64,000 nucleotides of DNA from Flavivirga spongiicola. GTDB taxonomy: Bacteria > Bacteroidota > Bacteroidia > Flavobacteriales > Flavobacteriaceae. The stretch spans positions 248,001 to 312,000 of the forward strand of contig NZ_JAUOEO010000002.1 in NCBI RefSeq assembly GCF_030540825.1, read 5' to 3'. The notes below the pieces were generated by a model. It saw nothing but the letters and a program-made list of their open reading frames with translations. It was not told the origin of the DNA and made no database searches. Of the stretch, positions 38,197 through 48,170 are shown piece by piece. The translations under genes were made by a program, and so were the position numbers. Positions within the stretch are counted from its first letter, which is position 1. Every line of letters begins with the position of its first letter.

Positions 38197-39602
38197 TGGA
38201 GGCAGCAAAAATTAATCATATAAACGTATCGGTTAGCTTGCAGCAAGCTATTAGTTCTGAGATGGCAAATCACTTTCTAATCATTCCGAAAAGGGTTACA
38301 GAAACTGAATATGTATTCTACATTGATCAAAATCAAGAATTAGAACTCTATAGCATTAAAGAAGAACTTAAACTGCTTTTTGATAAGAAAATATGCTTAG
38401 AAACTGTAGAGACTTCCATAATAAAAAAAGCGCTTTCCATTTATTATAGAAAGAATGACTCTCAGCCTAAATTGGTTTCTTATGGCAATGATTTTTTGGA
38501 AGATCTAATTTTTGAAGCAAAGCATATAAATGCCAGTGATATTCATATAGAAATATATGAAGAAGATGTACGGGTTAGATTGCGAATAGATGGTCAATTA
38601 ATTGAGAAAAATAACATAAAAAAAGAGAGTTATTTAGAGTTGATTAACCAAATTAAAATTAAATCGAATTTAGATATTACAGAAAAAAGATTGCCTCAAG
38701 ATGGTAGAATTGAATATGATGATTTCGATATAAGGGTTTCTATTTTGCCCACACATCATGGTGAAAAAGTGGTCATGCGTATATTAGGAAGGGATGCTTC
38801 TCATTTGGATATTTATCAACTAGGGTTTGAAGCAGATGATTTGCCGTTTTATCTGGAAGCTGTAAAAAAGACTAATGGTATTATTTTAATTAGTGGTCCT
38901 ACCGGATCTGGAAAAACCACCACTTTATATGGGACTTTAAAACACCTCAATAACATAAATACGAATATTGTTACTGTTGAAGACCCTATAGAATATACAT
39001 TAAAGGGTATAAATCAAGTACAACTAAAAGAAAATATAGGACTCACTTTTACATCTGCATTACGATCTTTCTTAAGGCAAGATCCAGATATCATTATGTT
39101 AGGAGAGATTAGAGATGCACAGACTGCTCAAATGGCTATTAGGGCATCTTTAACAGGACATTTAGTACTATCAACAATTCATACTAATTCTGCAATAGGT
39201 ACCATTTCCAGATTGGTAGATATGGGAGTGCCATCTTTTTTAATTGCCGAAACTATCAATATATCTGTAGCACAAAGATTAATAAGAACCCTATGTAAAA
39301 CATGTAAGAAAGAACAGGAATTTAATGAAGACGATTTACCATGGTCCTTTATTCCAAAAAATAAATTAAAGAAACACTATGTAGCTGTGGGATGCGATGA
39401 TTGCTACCATACTGGTTATAAAGGTAGAAGAGCTATTTATGAAATACTACCCATTACCCGTGATGTGATTGATGCCATAAAGAAGAATACATTGGAACAG
39501 TCTGATGCCATGAAAAACAAAAAACTATCTGACAAAGCTTTTGATCTATTTTCAAAAGGACTTACATCGTTAGATGAAATTTACCCAATACTTATCAATT
39601 AA
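38196..39602 (+). CDS. gspE: GspE/PilB-like assembly ATPase
   Basis: 468 residues. Walker A is GPTGSGKTTTLYG (about 234-246), followed by the Asp box VTVEDPIEYTLKGINQVQ, Walker B DPDIIMLGEIRD (about 295-306) and the His box TGHLVLSTIHTNS. A tetracysteine zinc site is present (Cys367, Cys370, and the CDDC pair near 400). The N-terminal part is shorter than in GspE of proteobacteria. It powers pseudopilus extension. It lies between the peptidase and the secretin. Confidence 0.95.
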   Translation: MEAAKINHINVSVSLQQAISSEMANHFLIIPKRVTETEYVFYIDQNQELELYSIKEELKLLFDKKICLETVETSIIKKALSIYYRKNDSQPKLVSYGNDFLEDLIFEAKHINASDIHIEIYEEDVRVRLRIDGQLIEKNNIKKESYLELINQIKIKSNLDITEKRLPQDGRIEYDDFDIRVSILPTHHGEKVVMRILGRDASHLDIYQLGFEADDLPFYLEAVKKTNGIILISGPTGSGKTTTLYGTLKHLNNINTNIVTVEDPIEYTLKGINQVQLKENIGLTFTSALRSFLRQDPDIIMLGEIRDAQTAQMAIRASLTGHLVLSTIHTNSAIGTISRLVDMGVPSFLIAETINISVAQRLIRTLCKTCKKEQEFNEDDLPWSFIPKNKLKKHYVAVGCDDCYHTGYKGRRAIYEILPITRDVIDAIKKNTLEQSDAMKNKKLSDKAFDLFSKGLTSLDEIYPILIN

Positions 39603-39605
39603 ACT

Positions 39606-41537
39606 ATGTCGTACAGAATTATAATGACGCTTATATCATGTATTATTTTTAATATAAGTTTTTCACAAACGAATATTAAAGTATTTACTGAAAAATTAAA
39701 CGAACTATCAAAAACGAAAAAAGGGTTGCAAGATAATGTTAGAATTGATTTAAGTGGTTTAACATTGTACGATTTTATCAATGCTTTAGCAGAAGAACAT
39801 CAATTAAATGTTAGCGTCGATTCAAATTTAAATCAACTTGTTACAAGCAATTTTTATGATGTAAATATAAAAGATGTCTTCTTATTTTTAATTAAAAAAC
39901 ACCAACTGGAAGTTGATGTGTCAAACAATATTTTGATCTTTAATAAAAAGCCTGAAGTGGTTGTTATTAAAAAACCGAAACCATTAAAAAATATAGATGT
40001 TTCTTATAATGAACAAAACAAATTTTTATCTGTTAAATTAAAAAACGATTCATTACCAAGAGTAGCACAAGCGATTACGGATGCTTCAAAAAAAAATGTG
40101 GTATTAGCTCCGGATATTAAAGACCAAAAAGTATCTGCATATATTTTAAACAGGCCTATTGATGAGGTGTTGGAAATGATGGCAAAATCAAATAGTTTAG
40201 TTTTAACCAAAGACGAAAACGATAATTATTACCTTGAAAAGGGCGTAGTCGCTCCTCCACAAGTTCCTAAAAAAACGACTGCATCACGTTCTAGCAGAAG
40301 AAGTCAATCAACAAAAAACAGATCCACAAATCAAGCAAGCGCAGGTGCTTTTGAAATAAAAACAAATGCTCAAGGCTTTTTAGATATTAAAGCTTATGAA
40401 GCCGATGCCGCAGATATAATTAATGAAGCAGCTGAAAAATTAAATATTAATTTCTTTATGTATAATACGCCACAAGGCGTGATAACAACCTTGGTGGCCA
40501 ATGGTATTACGTTCGACAATCTATTAAACCATCTTTTTAAAGGCGAAAATTATACTTATAAAAAAGCGGATAACTTATACTTAATAGGCGAGCATGCTAC
40601 TGAAGGTATTAGAATGACAGAATTAGTGCAGTTAGAAAACAGAACTATAGAAACAGTTTTGAGTACACTGCCAGCTGCTGTAACAGAAACACTCGAAATT
40701 AAAGAATTTGTCGAGCTTAATGGCTTTGTGGTTTCTGGATCAAAAAATCATATCCAAGGATTTAAAGATTATATATATGAAATAGATCGGGTCGTTCCTG
40801 TTATTCAAATAGAGGTTATTATTGCACAGTATCAGAAGTCCTATGAAATACAAACAGGCATGCAGGCTGGGATTAATAATGAACCAGGAGCTACATCGGG
40901 GGTTTTGTTCCCTACAAGTGATGTAAGCCTTAATGCCACATCAGTAAACGGATTAATTGATGCATTTAATGGTTTAGGGATTGTAAACCTTGGTAAGGTT
41001 TCCGAGAAATTTTATCTAAACTTAAAAGCCTTAGAAAACAACTCACTTATTAAATTATCGTCAACACCCAAACTAGTAACACTTAATGGGCATGAAGCCA
41101 CATCTTCAATAGGCGAAACTAATTATTATTTTGAGCAGAATAACAGATTAATAAATTCTGGTGTAAATAATAATATTCTTCAATCTGGTACGTGGAAATC
41201 GACCGAAGCAAATTTGAGTATAAATATTAAACCTTTTGTCTCTAAAGATGAAAATGTGACGCTTACTATTTCTGTTGAGAAAAGCTCATTTTTAGGAAGG
41301 GCAGGAGAGAACGCTCCTCCAGGTAAGTCTACTCAAAAATTTGAATCGATGATTAGTGTGAAAAATAATGAGATGATTCTTTTAGGAGGGTTAGATGAAT
41401 TAGAAAATGAAAATTCAGGAACAGGAACACCTTTACTATCGAGAGTTCCGGTAATTAAATGGTTGTTCAGTGGAAGAAAGAAAAGAAAAGAAAAATCGAA
41501 GCTTCATATTTTTATTAAGCCTACAGTTACTTATTAA
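39606..41537 (+). CDS. gspD: Secretin, GspD/PilQ-like
   Basis: 643 residues with a signal peptide (cut near ISFSQ, about residue 21). Residues 40-110 form an STN-like domain (LSGLTLYDFINALAEEHQLN). Two further N-type domains follow, separated by a Ser/Arg-rich linker (about 218-242). The secretin pore spans about 395-643 (PVIQIEVIIAQYQKSYEIQT, SSTPKLVTLNGHEA, MILLGGL, ending LHIFIKPTV). It is the outer-membrane channel of the machine. No separate pilotin is obvious; the FN3 lipoprotein downstream is a possible helper. Confidence 0.92.
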   Translation: MSYRIIMTLISCIIFNISFSQTNIKVFTEKLNELSKTKKGLQDNVRIDLSGLTLYDFINALAEEHQLNVSVDSNLNQLVTSNFYDVNIKDVFLFLIKKHQLEVDVSNNILIFNKKPEVVVIKKPKPLKNIDVSYNEQNKFLSVKLKNDSLPRVAQAITDASKKNVVLAPDIKDQKVSAYILNRPIDEVLEMMAKSNSLVLTKDENDNYYLEKGVVAPPQVPKKTTASRSSRRSQSTKNRSTNQASAGAFEIKTNAQGFLDIKAYEADAADIINEAAEKLNINFFMYNTPQGVITTLVANGITFDNLLNHLFKGENYTYKKADNLYLIGEHATEGIRMTELVQLENRTIETVLSTLPAAVTETLEIKEFVELNGFVVSGSKNHIQGFKDYIYEIDRVVPVIQIEVIIAQYQKSYEIQTGMQAGINNEPGATSGVLFPTSDVSLNATSVNGLIDAFNGLGIVNLGKVSEKFYLNLKALENNSLIKLSSTPKLVTLNGHEATSSIGETNYYFEQNNRLINSGVNNNILQSGTWKSTEANLSINIKPFVSKDENVTLTISVEKSSFLGRAGENAPPGKSTQKFESMISVKNNEMILLGGLDELENENSGTGTPLLSRVPVIKWLFSGRKKRKEKSKLHIFIKPTVTY

Positions 41538-41538
41538 A

Positions 41539-42726
41539 ATGTTACCAAAAAAATTAATAAACATATTTAACGATACTAAGAGATACTATGCGTTAAGCAT
41601 ATCCAAGAATAATGGTGTATCAGTGTATTATTTAATAACATTGCTATTCGAAGACAATGAGTTAAAAATTGAAGATCGGTATACATCTAAAAATATTGAT
41701 GATGCATTTAAAGCGAATTTAAATAAAAACTACCCGGTAATTTTACATATTGAAGGAGATAGTATCATAAATAAAAGTGTTGAAAACAAAGCAGGGTATA
41801 GGAAAAGTTTAATATTTAAGTCGAATCTAGACGACTTTTACTTTTATGAATATAAGCAAGAAGAAACGGTATACGTATCAGTTGCGAGAAAAGAACTTAT
41901 TGACACTTTTATAAAAGAGATAAATGCATTAAGGGTTTTTGTAGTTCATCTTTCTTATGGCCCTTTTGTAATGGCCAATTTACTTCCTGTTATAAAAAAC
42001 TATTCGAGTATTTCATCAGCTAATTATGCCATCGATATAAATGAAAATACAATATTATCTTTTAGGAACGCCGGTAACTCTAAAAACCAATATGCAATCA
42101 ACGGAGATGTTTTTAACGCTTATGAAATACCGCTAATTGGAGCTTTTTTTGGCTATAAGTTTCCTAAGGATAGTATTGAATTTGATACTGATTTTTTGAG
42201 TAATAACGCTAGTGAATTCAAGTTTAAAAAATGGTTTAAAACAGCATGTGTGTTTTCACTTTTCTTTTTTTTACTTACACTTTTTTCAAGTCACTTGCTA
42301 CACAATTCCTATGTAAGAACTTTAGCTGAAAAAGAATCGGTTTATGCTTTGTCACAACAAACAGCTATGGAGATTAACGCGCTTAAAGAGGAAAAAGGAT
42401 TAAAAGAAAAAATACTTCAAACCACTAATATTAGTAACAAAAGTTTCATTACAAAATATGTAGCAGATATAGGAAACTCAACACTTCCTGAAATTACATT
42501 GAAAACAATTCATGTCATTCCCAGACTAAAAAAAATAGAGCATGATAAGAAGATAGACTTTCATTTTAATATCATTAATATAACAGGCAAAGTCACAAAT
42601 GATGATGCTTTTAATCGTTGGATAAAAAAAATGAAGACACTAAAGTGGGTTGAGAAATTAGATATTGTTGATTACTCGCAAGAAAGCAAAATAATGAATG
42701 CATTTAACCTAAAAATAGAAATCTAA
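41539..42726 (+). CDS. GspL/PilM-PilN-like assembly protein
   Basis: About 395 residues from ATG 41539; a frame opening at 41470 lies inside the secretin gene. The cytoplasmic part (about 1-230) looks like a diverged actin-like PilM/GspL domain. One membrane helix follows (about 232-257, ACVFSLFFFLLTLFSSHLL), then a coiled stretch and a small ferredoxin-like periplasmic domain (about 320-395) as in PilN or GspL. Assignment rests on layout and position between secretin and the PilO-like gene. It should link the ATPase to the inner-membrane platform. Confidence 0.72.
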   Translation: MLPKKLINIFNDTKRYYALSISKNNGVSVYYLITLLFEDNELKIEDRYTSKNIDDAFKANLNKNYPVILHIEGDSIINKSVENKAGYRKSLIFKSNLDDFYFYEYKQEETVYVSVARKELIDTFIKEINALRVFVVHLSYGPFVMANLLPVIKNYSSISSANYAIDINENTILSFRNAGNSKNQYAINGDVFNAYEIPLIGAFFGYKFPKDSIEFDTDFLSNNASEFKFKKWFKTACVFSLFFFLLTLFSSHLLHNSYVRTLAEKESVYALSQQTAMEINALKEEKGLKEKILQTTNISNKSFITKYVADIGNSTLPEITLKTIHVIPRLKKIEHDKKIDFHFNIINITGKVTNDDAFNRWIKKMKTLKWVEKLDIVDYSQESKIMNAFNLKIEI

Positions 42727-43254
42727 GTGTTCGATAATTTAACATATAAGCGAAAATTTTTCTTAGTTATAATTGGTTTTGTATTGCTTTTTATGGCATC
42801 GTATAAAAAAACGTTTAAGCATACCTTAGCTGCTAAAAAGGAGCTCAACCATGTAAAGCAAAAACTTGCGAATACCGATCATTCGTTTAATAGCTTATAT
42901 ACTTTAAAAAATGATATCAAGGTTTTAGATAAATTGATTGGGGGACGCTCGTTAAACCCTATACATGTTCAGCAAAAAATTCTTGATTTTATATCTAAAA
43001 CAGATTTAATAATAAATATAGTATCCATTGAAGACGTTCATGTATTTGCTGATAAGGAATTTTTAATTTATTCTAACCAAATTGAGATTGAAGGCACCTA
43101 TGAAGCGCTCATCAAATTACTTTATGAAACAGAAAAGAACTTCAAAGATTCTCGTGTGGTAAGCTCAGAATTTTACTCAAAAAAAAACTATAGGACAAAT
43201 AAGCAAACCCTCTATTTAAAAATAATATTACAGAATTATGAAAAAGCTAAATAA
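42727..43254 (+). CDS. GspM/PilO-like assembly protein
   Basis: 175 residues from GTG 42727, directly after the previous stop. One N-terminal membrane helix (FFLVIIGFVLLFMASY), a coiled stretch, and a C-terminal alpha/beta domain (IEIEGTYEALIKLLYETEKN) typical of PilO/GspM. These partner with PilN/GspL in the inner-membrane complex. Its end overlaps the next lipoprotein gene by 17 bp. Confidence 0.72.
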   Translation: MFDNLTYKRKFFLVIIGFVLLFMASYKKTFKHTLAAKKELNHVKQKLANTDHSFNSLYTLKNDIKVLDKLIGGRSLNPIHVQQKILDFISKTDLIINIVSIEDVHVFADKEFLIYSNQIEIEGTYEALIKLLYETEKNFKDSRVVSSEFYSKKNYRTNKQTLYLKIILQNYEKAK

Positions 43255-44221
43255 TACCATTTTATACCCAAATTGGTATAGTATAATTTTAATACTAACC
43301 TTACTATTTATAGCATTTGCTTGTGATGATATTTTAGAAGAAGATATTACAAATGATGTTGTACAGGTTATTTCACCGACCGAAGGCACAGTAATTGAGG
43401 GCAATACCGTTCAGTTTTTGTGGCAAACTATTGAAGGCGCTGATAGTTATAGAGTTCAAATTATTAAAAATAACCAAAGGCACGTAGCAGACTCTTTAGT
43501 GACAATAACAAATTTCACTTATAATTTGGATCCGGGAGATTATCAATGGCGTATCAAAGCTGAAAATTTTGCTTATGAAACAGATTATACTTTTCCTATT
43601 AATTTTGAGATGCGCGCTTCAGAAGATTTATCAAATCAAAGTGTGTTGCTTCAAACACCTTCAGAAAATTTATATACCAATAACAAAAACATCATTTTTA
43701 CCTGGAACAGTTTAGCTAGTGCTGACACCTATACATTTGTATTGGCAAAAAAGTTGGGAGGAGAACAAACCGTCTTCCAACAAGCAGATATAACAAAAAC
43801 AAGTTTAAATATCGACCCTACTAAACTTGATGAAGATGCCGAATATATATGGAAGCTTAAAGCTATAAATACAACATCTGAAACGTTTTTTTCAGTACGA
43901 TCTCTTTTTATTGATACCGTGATACCTAATCAACCAACATTATCTGAACCATTGGATGATGCAAAAGTATCGCCATCGTCTGTTACTTTTAATTGGGCTA
44001 ATGGTGCCGATTCAGGAACTATTCAATCGCTAATTACGAATACTTTAGAAATTTCTACAAATGCCGATTTTAATACCATTATCCATTCAGCTAGCACGAC
44101 AAACAATTCTGCAGTCTACGAATTTGTCACACCTAATACTTATTACTGGCGAATAAAGGCTATAGATGCAGCTAAAAATGAAAGTGATTATAGTATTGTA
44201 AGATCTATAGTTATTGAATAA
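43238..44221 (+). CDS. FN3-like lipoprotein in secretion operon
   Basis: 327 residues. Signal ends in a lipobox (FIAFAC, Cys29) followed by acidic DDILEED, which suggests transport to the outer face of the outer membrane. About three fibronectin-III-like units follow, each with a W-x-x-(I/L)-x-(G/S)-A-D-(S/T)-Y start and a YxWRIKA end (VQFLWQTIEGADSYRVQI; FTWNSLASADTYTFVLAK; YYWRIKAIDAAKNES). It lies inside the machine operon, so it may be a surface component, a secretin helper or a substrate receptor. Not present in classical T2SS loci. Confidence 0.75.
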   Translation: MKKLNNTILYPNWYSIILILTLLFIAFACDDILEEDITNDVVQVISPTEGTVIEGNTVQFLWQTIEGADSYRVQIIKNNQRHVADSLVTITNFTYNLDPGDYQWRIKAENFAYETDYTFPINFEMRASEDLSNQSVLLQTPSENLYTNNKNIIFTWNSLASADTYTFVLAKKLGGEQTVFQQADITKTSLNIDPTKLDEDAEYIWKLKAINTTSETFFSVRSLFIDTVIPNQPTLSEPLDDAKVSPSSVTFNWANGADSGTIQSLITNTLEISTNADFNTIIHSASTTNNSAVYEFVTPNTYYWRIKAIDAAKNESDYSIVRSIVIE

Positions 44222-44241
44222 TAATACTAATTAAACGTCAT

Positions 44242-44739
44242 TTGAAAAAAAAATATCTAAATAGTGTTTTAATAGTCTTTCTTATTGTGATTTGGGGGGC
44301 AGTGCTATATAAGTACTTTGGTAAGCCTAATACTTCAAAAAAAAATATTAAAAATGAGATGTCTAGTATAAGTTATCAACCTAAATATATGGTGACGAAA
44401 GATACTTTTTTACTCGAAATAATAAACAAAACACCTTTTAAAACTTCTAAAAACCTTAGAAAAAAAGTAATAACCACGAAGCCCAAAGTAGTATCAAAAA
44501 AGCCGCCTGTTAAACCCATTAAAAAAACAACTGCGGTTTGGCCAGACATAAGTTACCATGGTTTTGTTAAAGGTAATCAGAAAGCAACACGACTTATTTT
44601 ATTAAAAATAAATAAAAAACTCTATAGAAAACGAGAAAATGAAGCGGTAGATGATTTAACCTTAATAAAAGCATATAACGACTCTCTAATCGTATCATTT
44701 AATAACATAAAAAAAACAATAACAAAAATCCATGACTAA
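44242..44739 (+). CDS. GspC/PilP-like protein
   Basis: 165 residues from TTG 44242. One N-terminal membrane helix (SVLIVFLIVIWGAVLYKYF), a Lys/Pro-rich linker (about 70-95), and a small beta domain (ISYHGFVKGNQKATRLILLK to the end). That domain fits the homology region of GspC/PilP, which links the inner-membrane complex to the secretin. Identification is by architecture and position. It overlaps the Skp-like gene by eight bases. Confidence 0.68.
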   Translation: MKKKYLNSVLIVFLIVIWGAVLYKYFGKPNTSKKNIKNEMSSISYQPKYMVTKDTFLLEIINKTPFKTSKNLRKKVITTKPKVVSKKPPVKPIKKTTAVWPDISYHGFVKGNQKATRLILLKINKKLYRKRENEAVDDLTLIKAYNDSLIVSFNNIKKTITKIHD

Positions 44740-45244
44740 TTTTAATCGTCTTACTATAACAAATACTATTTTAATAGTAATAGCCATCATTGTAGCTTTA
44801 ATTAATTATTTACAATCCATTAATCAGAAAGATATGGTGTATGTAGATAACATTAAATTGTTTAACGGTTTTAATATGACTAAAGATGTTAAAGTTATTG
44901 AAGAAGCCAAGATTAATACACAAGCAAAAGAACTTGATAGTTTATATTCAAAACTAAAATCACTATCAAGTGAAGAAAAGGTAGACACATTTACTAAAAA
45001 CCTACAGCAACAAATAGCTTATAAAAGTAAAGCGTTACAAGAAGCTCAAGATAATTATACTTATAATTTAAATCAGAATGTATGGCATAGACTTAATACT
45101 TATATAAAATTATATGGGCAAGCTCATGATTATGAGATTATATTGGGGACGAACGGTAATGGTAATGTTATGTTTGCCAAAGAGACCATTGATATTACCA
45201 ATCAAATTATAGAATATGCAAATAAAAAATATGAAGGCCATTAA
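44732..45244 (+). CDS. Skp/OmpH-like periplasmic protein
   Basis: 170 residues. A membrane segment or uncleaved signal (ILIVIAIIVALINYL) is followed by VYVDNIKLFNGFNMTKD, a long helical hairpin region and the typical OmpH ending ILGTNGNGNVMFAKETIDIT. Skp-type chaperones form jellyfish trimers that hold unfolded outer-membrane or secreted proteins. Encoded at the end of the machine operon, this one may chaperone the secreted fibre proteins; that is inference. Confidence 0.8.
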   Translation: MTNFNRLTITNTILIVIAIIVALINYLQSINQKDMVYVDNIKLFNGFNMTKDVKVIEEAKINTQAKELDSLYSKLKSLSSEEKVDTFTKNLQQQIAYKSKALQEAQDNYTYNLNQNVWHRLNTYIKLYGQAHDYEIILGTNGNGNVMFAKETIDITNQIIEYANKKYEGH

Positions 45245-45311
45245 AAAGGTTTTTCCTTAATAATGTAACGGAGAATCCCTACAAGACATTTTAACACTTT
45301 CAATAATTTTA

Positions 45312-45935
45312 ATGAAAGTTTTAACAAGTGTTTTTTTAATGGGGTCGTTTAAGAATTTTTCGTTTTACTGTCTTTTTATCTGCGTGCTAGGCGTTATTAT
45401 ATCTTGTAATAATTCTGAAAAAACAAATACCCAACCAGCATATAAAATCTACAATTTACAACAACAAGGATGGAAATCTAAGCGTGTCAATCAGTTTGTC
45501 AATGATATAAATTATACGGCTACAGAAGTTCCCTTGCAATATTATTTTTTTAAAAGTACCGGCGGTGATTATAAAAAAGCAGACTCCTTATATGATATAA
45601 ATAAAAGAGAACGCGTCATCGAAATTGAATTTCAACACACCAATCAAACCGATCTTTTATTAGATAAATACACCAACAAATCATATGAAGATGCTGTAAA
45701 ATATATGGCATTTACCATCGAAAAAGATTTCTCAATAGTAACATCTTCTAACGATACTATTTCATGTTCAGGAGTGAATTTTGAACGTAATTTTAAAGTT
45801 GCACCTTTTAAACGAGTATTGCTCTACTTTAATCATATAAATCCTAACGACCATATAAAACTAATATACCAAGATCAACTATTTGGTAATGGGATTATTA
45901 AATTCAATTTTAACGAAATGCCTTTAAAGTTATAA
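45312..45935 (+). CDS. Putative lipoprotein of unknown function
   Basis: 207 residues; alternative start at the second Met (45339). The signal ends in LGVIISC followed by NNSEK, a lipobox. The mature part is mixed alpha/beta with two further segments (VIEIEFQHTNQTDLLL, FERNFKVAPFKRVLLYFNHI) but no domain I recognise. It stands between the machine operon and the first fibre-like gene, three bases from the latter, so it is probably co-expressed with it. Confidence 0.68.
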   Translation: MKVLTSVFLMGSFKNFSFYCLFICVLGVIISCNNSEKTNTQPAYKIYNLQQQGWKSKRVNQFVNDINYTATEVPLQYYFFKSTGGDYKKADSLYDINKRERVIEIEFQHTNQTDLLLDKYTNKSYEDAVKYMAFTIEKDFSIVTSSNDTISCSGVNFERNFKVAPFKRVLLYFNHINPNDHIKLIYQDQLFGNGIIKFNFNEMPLKL

Positions 45936-45938
45936 ATT

Positions 45939-48167
45939 ATGAAAATAATTATAAAAACCATTTTCTTACTTATTTGCAGTATTTCTTTTGCTCAATTTGA
46001 TATGTCATATCAAGCAATTTTAGACGAAGCTACTACTCAGGGGTATGCCTTACCAAGTACTGCCGACCAAGCCATACAAAATCAAGTGATTGTTAGCACA
46101 AAAGCCAATGGTATATGGGCAAGTTCTGATTTGATTTTATACTTTAAAGGAAGTGGAGATAAAAATTTCAAACTTATAAACTGGAAGAATCCTACAGGTC
46201 CAAAAGCAACAGAGGATGATTTTGGAGGAGCATTAACATGGGGAGCTACTGGAGTAAAGGGAGATGGTTTAAACTTAATAAATACGCGTTTTAACCCTAC
46301 ATCGTCAGGGCTTAATTATCTGCAGAATGATGCAGGTGTTTATGTGAAAGTTACACAAGCCTATACGACTAAGCATAACATATTTGGAAATGCTAAGGTT
46401 TCTATAAATACAATATTTTCAAGACCAGAAATAAATTCAGATGGAAGTTTACCTCCTGTATTTACTTTTCCAGGAACTGGTTTATTTGGATTGTCGAGAA
46501 ACAATGCCACCACTTATATCGTCTCCGTTGACTCTGCCTTAACAACATTAACACATAGTTCTGGGAGTAATACAAATGAAGAGCTAAAGGCTTTGGGTTA
46601 TGGAACTGTTTTAACATCAAACTATACAAGATTTGACGGTGAAGTAGCATATGTTATCATAGGAAGTGATATGTCTGATAAATTATCGGACATGGCAACT
46701 GCTTTTGAAACAACATCTGGTGATACTCAGGCTCCCACTGCTTCAACCTTATCCAGTACCTCACAAACAAGTACCACAGTAGATTTAAGTTGGGCTGGAG
46801 CTACAGATAATGCAGCGGTAACTGGATACAAGGTATACAAAGATGCGGTGTTAGAAACCACTTTGGGCAATGTTTCAAGCTATCAGGTTACAGGACTTAC
46901 AGCAGCAACTGCTTATAATTTTACAGTGACCGCTTTAGATGCAGCTAGTAATGAGAGTGTGGTTAGTAATACTGTAGTTATTACTACAGATAGTGCAAGT
47001 AATAACATTTTTTTAGAAGGCAATGCAGCTAATTTAAATAATGATGCAGATACTATAGGAAGTTGTACAGGAGTAGGTGTTGATATAACAAGCGTAAGTA
47101 ATGGAGATGGAACATTTAAAATTAGAGCCACAGCCAATACAACAGGAACAGGAAGACTTGTTTTTTATTTTCCTGCAAGTACAACAGGACCTCATGAGTT
47201 AAGGTGGACGGCTTCAGAAAGTAATGGGGCTGATGGAAGAACAGCGCAAGGGAAAAACAGTGATGGTTTTGGAACTTTTTTAACTTTCACACCCAAGCCC
47301 TCTTTTAGCAATACACCAACAGAATATGTTTCTACTTTAACAAATTTAGATGGTACAGGGTTCTCTGTAGAGTTTTTTATGTATGGTATGACCATAGGGG
47401 ATTATATAGATATTGATAATATTTCAATTATTCCAATAGTAGATTCGGAAGTTCCTTCTACGTCAACGTTGTCCAGTACAGCACAAACAGATACGACAGT
47501 AGATTTAAGTTGGACAGCAGCAACCGATAACGTAGCTGTAACAAACTATAAAGTTTACAAAGATGCAGTATTAGAAACCACTTTGGGCAATGTTTTAACT
47601 TATCAAGTAACAGGACTTACAGCAGCAACGGCTTATAACTTTACAGTGACAGCTTTAGATGCAGCAGGGAATGAAAGTGTGGTTAGTAATACTTTGGCTA
47701 TTACGACTAATCCGGCTTCGGGAGGAGGCTCAGGTAATTGGACTTTGAATAACCAGGATGTCTACTACAATACAGGTAATGTAGGTATCGGTACAACTAC
47801 ACCAGATGAAAAACTAGCCGTTAATGGTAATATACATGCCAAAGAAATACGGGTTGATTTAAATGACTGGCCAGATTATGTGTTTACCAAAAGTTATGAT
47901 TTACCTACACTTAAACAAGTAGAAGAATACATAAAACGTAAGGGGCATCTACCTAATATTCCATCAGCCAAAGAAGTAGAGGAAAGTGGTATTCAGTTAG
48001 GAGATATGAATGCAAAGCTTCTTGAAAAAATAGAAGAGTTAACACTTTATATTTTACAACAACAAAGAAAAATAGATAAAAAGGATATCGTTATTCTTGA
48101 TCTTGAAGAAAGATTAAAAACCCAGGAAAGCCGACTTAAAAAAATAGAAAACTTATTGAAGTTATAA
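45939..48167 (+). CDS. Modular FN3 fibre-like surface protein A
   Basis: 742 residues with a signal peptide (about 1-19). Order of parts: an N-terminal domain (about 25-250, starting YQAILDEATTQGYALPST) also found in protein C; an FN3 module (about 262-350); a beta-sandwich-like domain (about 353-500, NIFLEGNAANLNNDADTIGS) shared with protein B; a second FN3 module (about 502-590); and a C-terminal module. The last starts GSGNWTLNNQDVYYNTGNVG and runs through HLPNIPSAKEVEESGIQLG to a coiled coil, as in tail-fibre-like proteins. No type IX sorting domain is visible. Probably exported to the cell surface; function unknown. Confidence 0.8.
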   Translation: MKIIIKTIFLLICSISFAQFDMSYQAILDEATTQGYALPSTADQAIQNQVIVSTKANGIWASSDLILYFKGSGDKNFKLINWKNPTGPKATEDDFGGALTWGATGVKGDGLNLINTRFNPTSSGLNYLQNDAGVYVKVTQAYTTKHNIFGNAKVSINTIFSRPEINSDGSLPPVFTFPGTGLFGLSRNNATTYIVSVDSALTTLTHSSGSNTNEELKALGYGTVLTSNYTRFDGEVAYVIIGSDMSDKLSDMATAFETTSGDTQAPTASTLSSTSQTSTTVDLSWAGATDNAAVTGYKVYKDAVLETTLGNVSSYQVTGLTAATAYNFTVTALDAASNESVVSNTVVITTDSASNNIFLEGNAANLNNDADTIGSCTGVGVDITSVSNGDGTFKIRATANTTGTGRLVFYFPASTTGPHELRWTASESNGADGRTAQGKNSDGFGTFLTFTPKPSFSNTPTEYVSTLTNLDGTGFSVEFFMYGMTIGDYIDIDNISIIPIVDSEVPSTSTLSSTAQTDTTVDLSWTAATDNVAVTNYKVYKDAVLETTLGNVLTYQVTGLTAATAYNFTVTALDAAGNESVVSNTLAITTNPASGGGSGNWTLNNQDVYYNTGNVGIGTTTPDEKLAVNGNIHAKEIRVDLNDWPDYVFTKSYDLPTLKQVEEYIKRKGHLPNIPSAKEVEESGIQLGDMNAKLLEKIEELTLYILQQQRKIDKKDIVILDLEERLKTQESRLKKIENLLKL

Positions 48168-48170
48168 ATC

